From assembly GCA_025354165.1 (NCBI GenBank), contig JANXNI010000043.1, positions 1 through 51,813 on the forward strand: a DNA stretch of 51,813 nucleotides. Reading direction: 5' to 3'. The translations under genes were made by a program, and so were the position numbers. Origin of the DNA: Burkholderiales bacterium. GTDB lineage: Bacteria; Pseudomonadota; Gammaproteobacteria; Burkholderiales; Casimicrobiaceae. This document shows, one piece after another, positions 50,460 through 51,813 of this stretch. Each line of letters starts with the position of its first letter. Position 1 is the first letter of the stretch. The notes beneath the pieces were generated by a model. The model saw only the letters and a list, made by a program, of their open reading frames with translations, did not search any database and was not told the DNA's origin.

Positions 50460-51813
50460 TTAGTTCAACTGAACCATGTTTAAACCACCAACACTTGAGA
50501 AGTTGTCGCGGATTTTTTGCTCGATTGCGCCAGGACTTGTCAGATTGAAAGCATCGGCGTAGTACGCTGCGGCCGCAGCAACGTGCGGGGCAGCAAATGA
50601 CGTTCCAGAAGCACTCACGATGTTGTTGTAGGTAACTCCTACAAGCGTTGAGCTCGGTTGAATCTCGCCCCACGTTGACGAAATCGCGTCGCCGGGCGCC
50701 CAAACTTCGACGCAAGACCCAAAGTTAGATCCGACAGTAGTGCTAACCTGATTTGCCGGGATTGACGGTGAAAACGCCGGCATAGCGGGATTTGACGAAT
50801 ACGGACGCGTTCCATCTGACTTCAATGCGCCAACTACCATGATTCCATCGTACGGATCGGGCGCGCCCGCTGGTGCCGTCGTGTAATGATCGTTGGAATT
50901 ACCATTACATGTAGCGTCGATGCTTCTGTTGCCGGCGGACTGTGCAATGAATACCCCTGGATATTGCCGGTACCCATCGTTCTCGTCCGCACACTCCACT
51001 GGGCAGCCGACAAATACCCACGAAGGTGTCGCTGCCGTCCGCGCTTTCCACCAGTTGGGTTGCGCTCCAGCAGAGGTAATAGCCATGCCCGCCGGATTTG
51101 CCGAAATATTGACGACGTGAACTAGTTGCGCAGCGTTGTTGTACAGGGCATCCCAATAAACATAGTCGAGTCCATAGCCAGTAGCAGATGTCAGCGGACC
51201 ATCACTGCCGGGTGGGCCGCAGTTATCCCCACCCGCTCGAATCCCGGTCGCCAGCGACACGATACGCGCCCCGGCGTATATGCCGCGTACACCTGTTCCG
51301 TTGCCATTGGTCGCACTTATTACGCCTGCGACGTGCGTCGAATGTGGGTAGCAGCCTACAAGTGGATAAATGCTCGGATTTGACTCATTACAGTTGTACG
51401 CCCCGCATGCAACGTTCAGTCGCTGCACTATCGAATTCAAGTCACCGTGGTACGCCACACCCGTGTCGATTACGTAAATTTTCCTGTTGTTGCTGACCGT
51501 TCGAACCTTGCCGTTGACAGCCTGGTGTCCCCATAAGATTGTCTCGCCGCCGCTCGTGCTGTCTGCCCAACTGAACGTGTTATTTTCGTCATCGGAAATC
51601 TGTTTTACGCGCAAATCACGCGCGAGGACGGCGATCTGGTCGCGCGTCAGGACGGCGGTGACGCTGTTGCCCACCCAACTGGTCATGCCAGCGCGCTCAA
51701 AACCGTACGCCCGTTCGAAATCCGTTACGAGCGCTTCGGTCTTGGGGTTGTGGAAAAACTCAATGGGCTTGCCTTCGCCGTCTTGCTTGGTGCGCGGCAG
51801 AATCGCAACTTTG
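50460..51813 (-). CDS. Secreted subtilisin-like serine protease (S8), copy B, N-terminus beyond window
   Basis: The frame is open to the right edge (451 codons visible). An internal ATG at 51686 is not the start, because the upstream frame continues with propeptide-like sequence (ATEALV-type region, DFERAYGFERAG) matching copy A. The triad is intact: Asp in IYVIDTGVAYHGD, His in CYPHSTHVAGV and Ser in ASGTSFAAPHVAA. The signal peptide and the first part of the propeptide lie outside the window. Confidence 0.92.
   Translation of the reverse strand, partial: KVAILPRTKQDGEGKPIEFFHNPKTEALVTDFERAYGFERAGMTSWVGNSVTAVLTRDQIAVLARDLRVKQISDDENNTFSWADSTSGGETILWGHQAVNGKVRTVSNNRKIYVIDTGVAYHGDLNSIVQRLNVACGAYNCNESNPSIYPLVGCYPHSTHVAGVISATNGNGTGVRGIYAGARIVSLATGIRAGGDNCGPPGSDGPLTSATGYGLDYVYWDALYNNAAQLVHVVNISANPAGMAITSAGAQPNWWKARTAATPSWVFVGCPVECADENDGYRQYPGVFIAQSAGNRSIDATCNGNSNDHYTTAPAGAPDPYDGIMVVGALKSDGTRPYSSNPAMPAFSPSIPANQVSTTVGSNFGSCVEVWAPGDAISSTWGEIQPSSTLVGVTYNNIVSASGTSFAAPHVAAAAAYYADAFNLTSPGAIEQKIRDNFSSVGGLNMVQLN

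Larger units (their letters stand above)
46029..51813 (-). repeat. Tandem duplication of an S8 protease + DUF5648-like protein pair
   Basis: Two units in the same order and strand: the protease and DUF5648-like gene at 48865-46029, and again at 51813-49208. The 3' part, repeat element plus the DUF5648 C-terminal coding region, is most alike. The N-terminal part of the DUF5648 protein and the protease are more diverged. This points to an old duplication with later gene conversion of the 3' part. Confidence 0.8.

Overview
The window reads as chromosomal DNA from a GC-rich betaproteobacterium (Burkholderiales-like). Support: the dacA-dat-ybeD-lipB-lipA gene order, an MsrP/MsrQ pair, an aryl-polyene-type pigment cluster, a PEP/IPTL-CTERM-like protein and a DacB/LdcA/AmiD set of Gram-negative type. 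There are no phage, plasmid or IS genes, and I saw no rRNA, tRNA or CRISPR. Coding density is high and most genes look intact. The species cannot be named from the sequence alone.

Layout. 1-5.4 kb: a secreted Sel1-repeat protein cut by the left edge, cca, an esterase, and a FAD monooxygenase followed by a DUF2783 gene. 5.5-17.4 kb: a DMT permease, then a murein-turnover neighbourhood (D-Ala-D-Ala dipeptidase, DacB, a TonB-dependent receptor, LD-carboxypeptidase, a beta-lactamase-fold lipoprotein and an AmiD-like amidase), followed by a nucleoside-gate protein and an HNH nuclease. 17.6-23.7 kb: an MsbA-like ABC exporter, a candidate small RNA, a C-terminal processing protease, a MoeB/ThiF enzyme, a CTERM-like protein and a sterol-desaturase-family protein. 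23.7-31.5 kb, all minus strand: lipA (frameshifted at its 3' end), lipB, ybeD, dat, dacA, dadA, an OprB-type porin and msrQ. 32.0-43.3 kb, plus strand: a tightly overlapping 15-gene aryl-polyene-like type II polyketide/fatty-acid cluster. It ends in an ABC-2 exporter where such clusters normally carry an MMPL exporter. 43.4-45.9 kb: a DUF2306 gene, msrP, and an alpha/beta hydrolase lacking its nucleophile. 46.0 kb to the right edge: two tandem units, each an S8 protease followed by a DUF5648-like secreted protein.

How the genes work together. The 32-43 kb cluster carries a ligase, ACP, KS/CLF, KR, two dehydratases, methyltransferase, glycosyltransferase, acyltransferase, LolA-like carrier and exporter. 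Together these should build and export a polyene-type lipid to the envelope. It lies between msrQ and msrP, which are usually neighbours, so it looks inserted. The peptidoglycan genes form two sets. One (6.5-15.4 kb) degrades or scavenges murein peptides. The other (25.8-29.2 kb) couples DacA-released D-alanine to transamination and oxidation.

The strongest unexplained non-coding signal is a family of five ~120-bp elements with inverted-repeat ends, all at gene 3' ends. Other notable points are the lipA frameshift that removes the RSSY cluster-ligand motif, and the candidate CU-rich sRNA near 19.5 kb.
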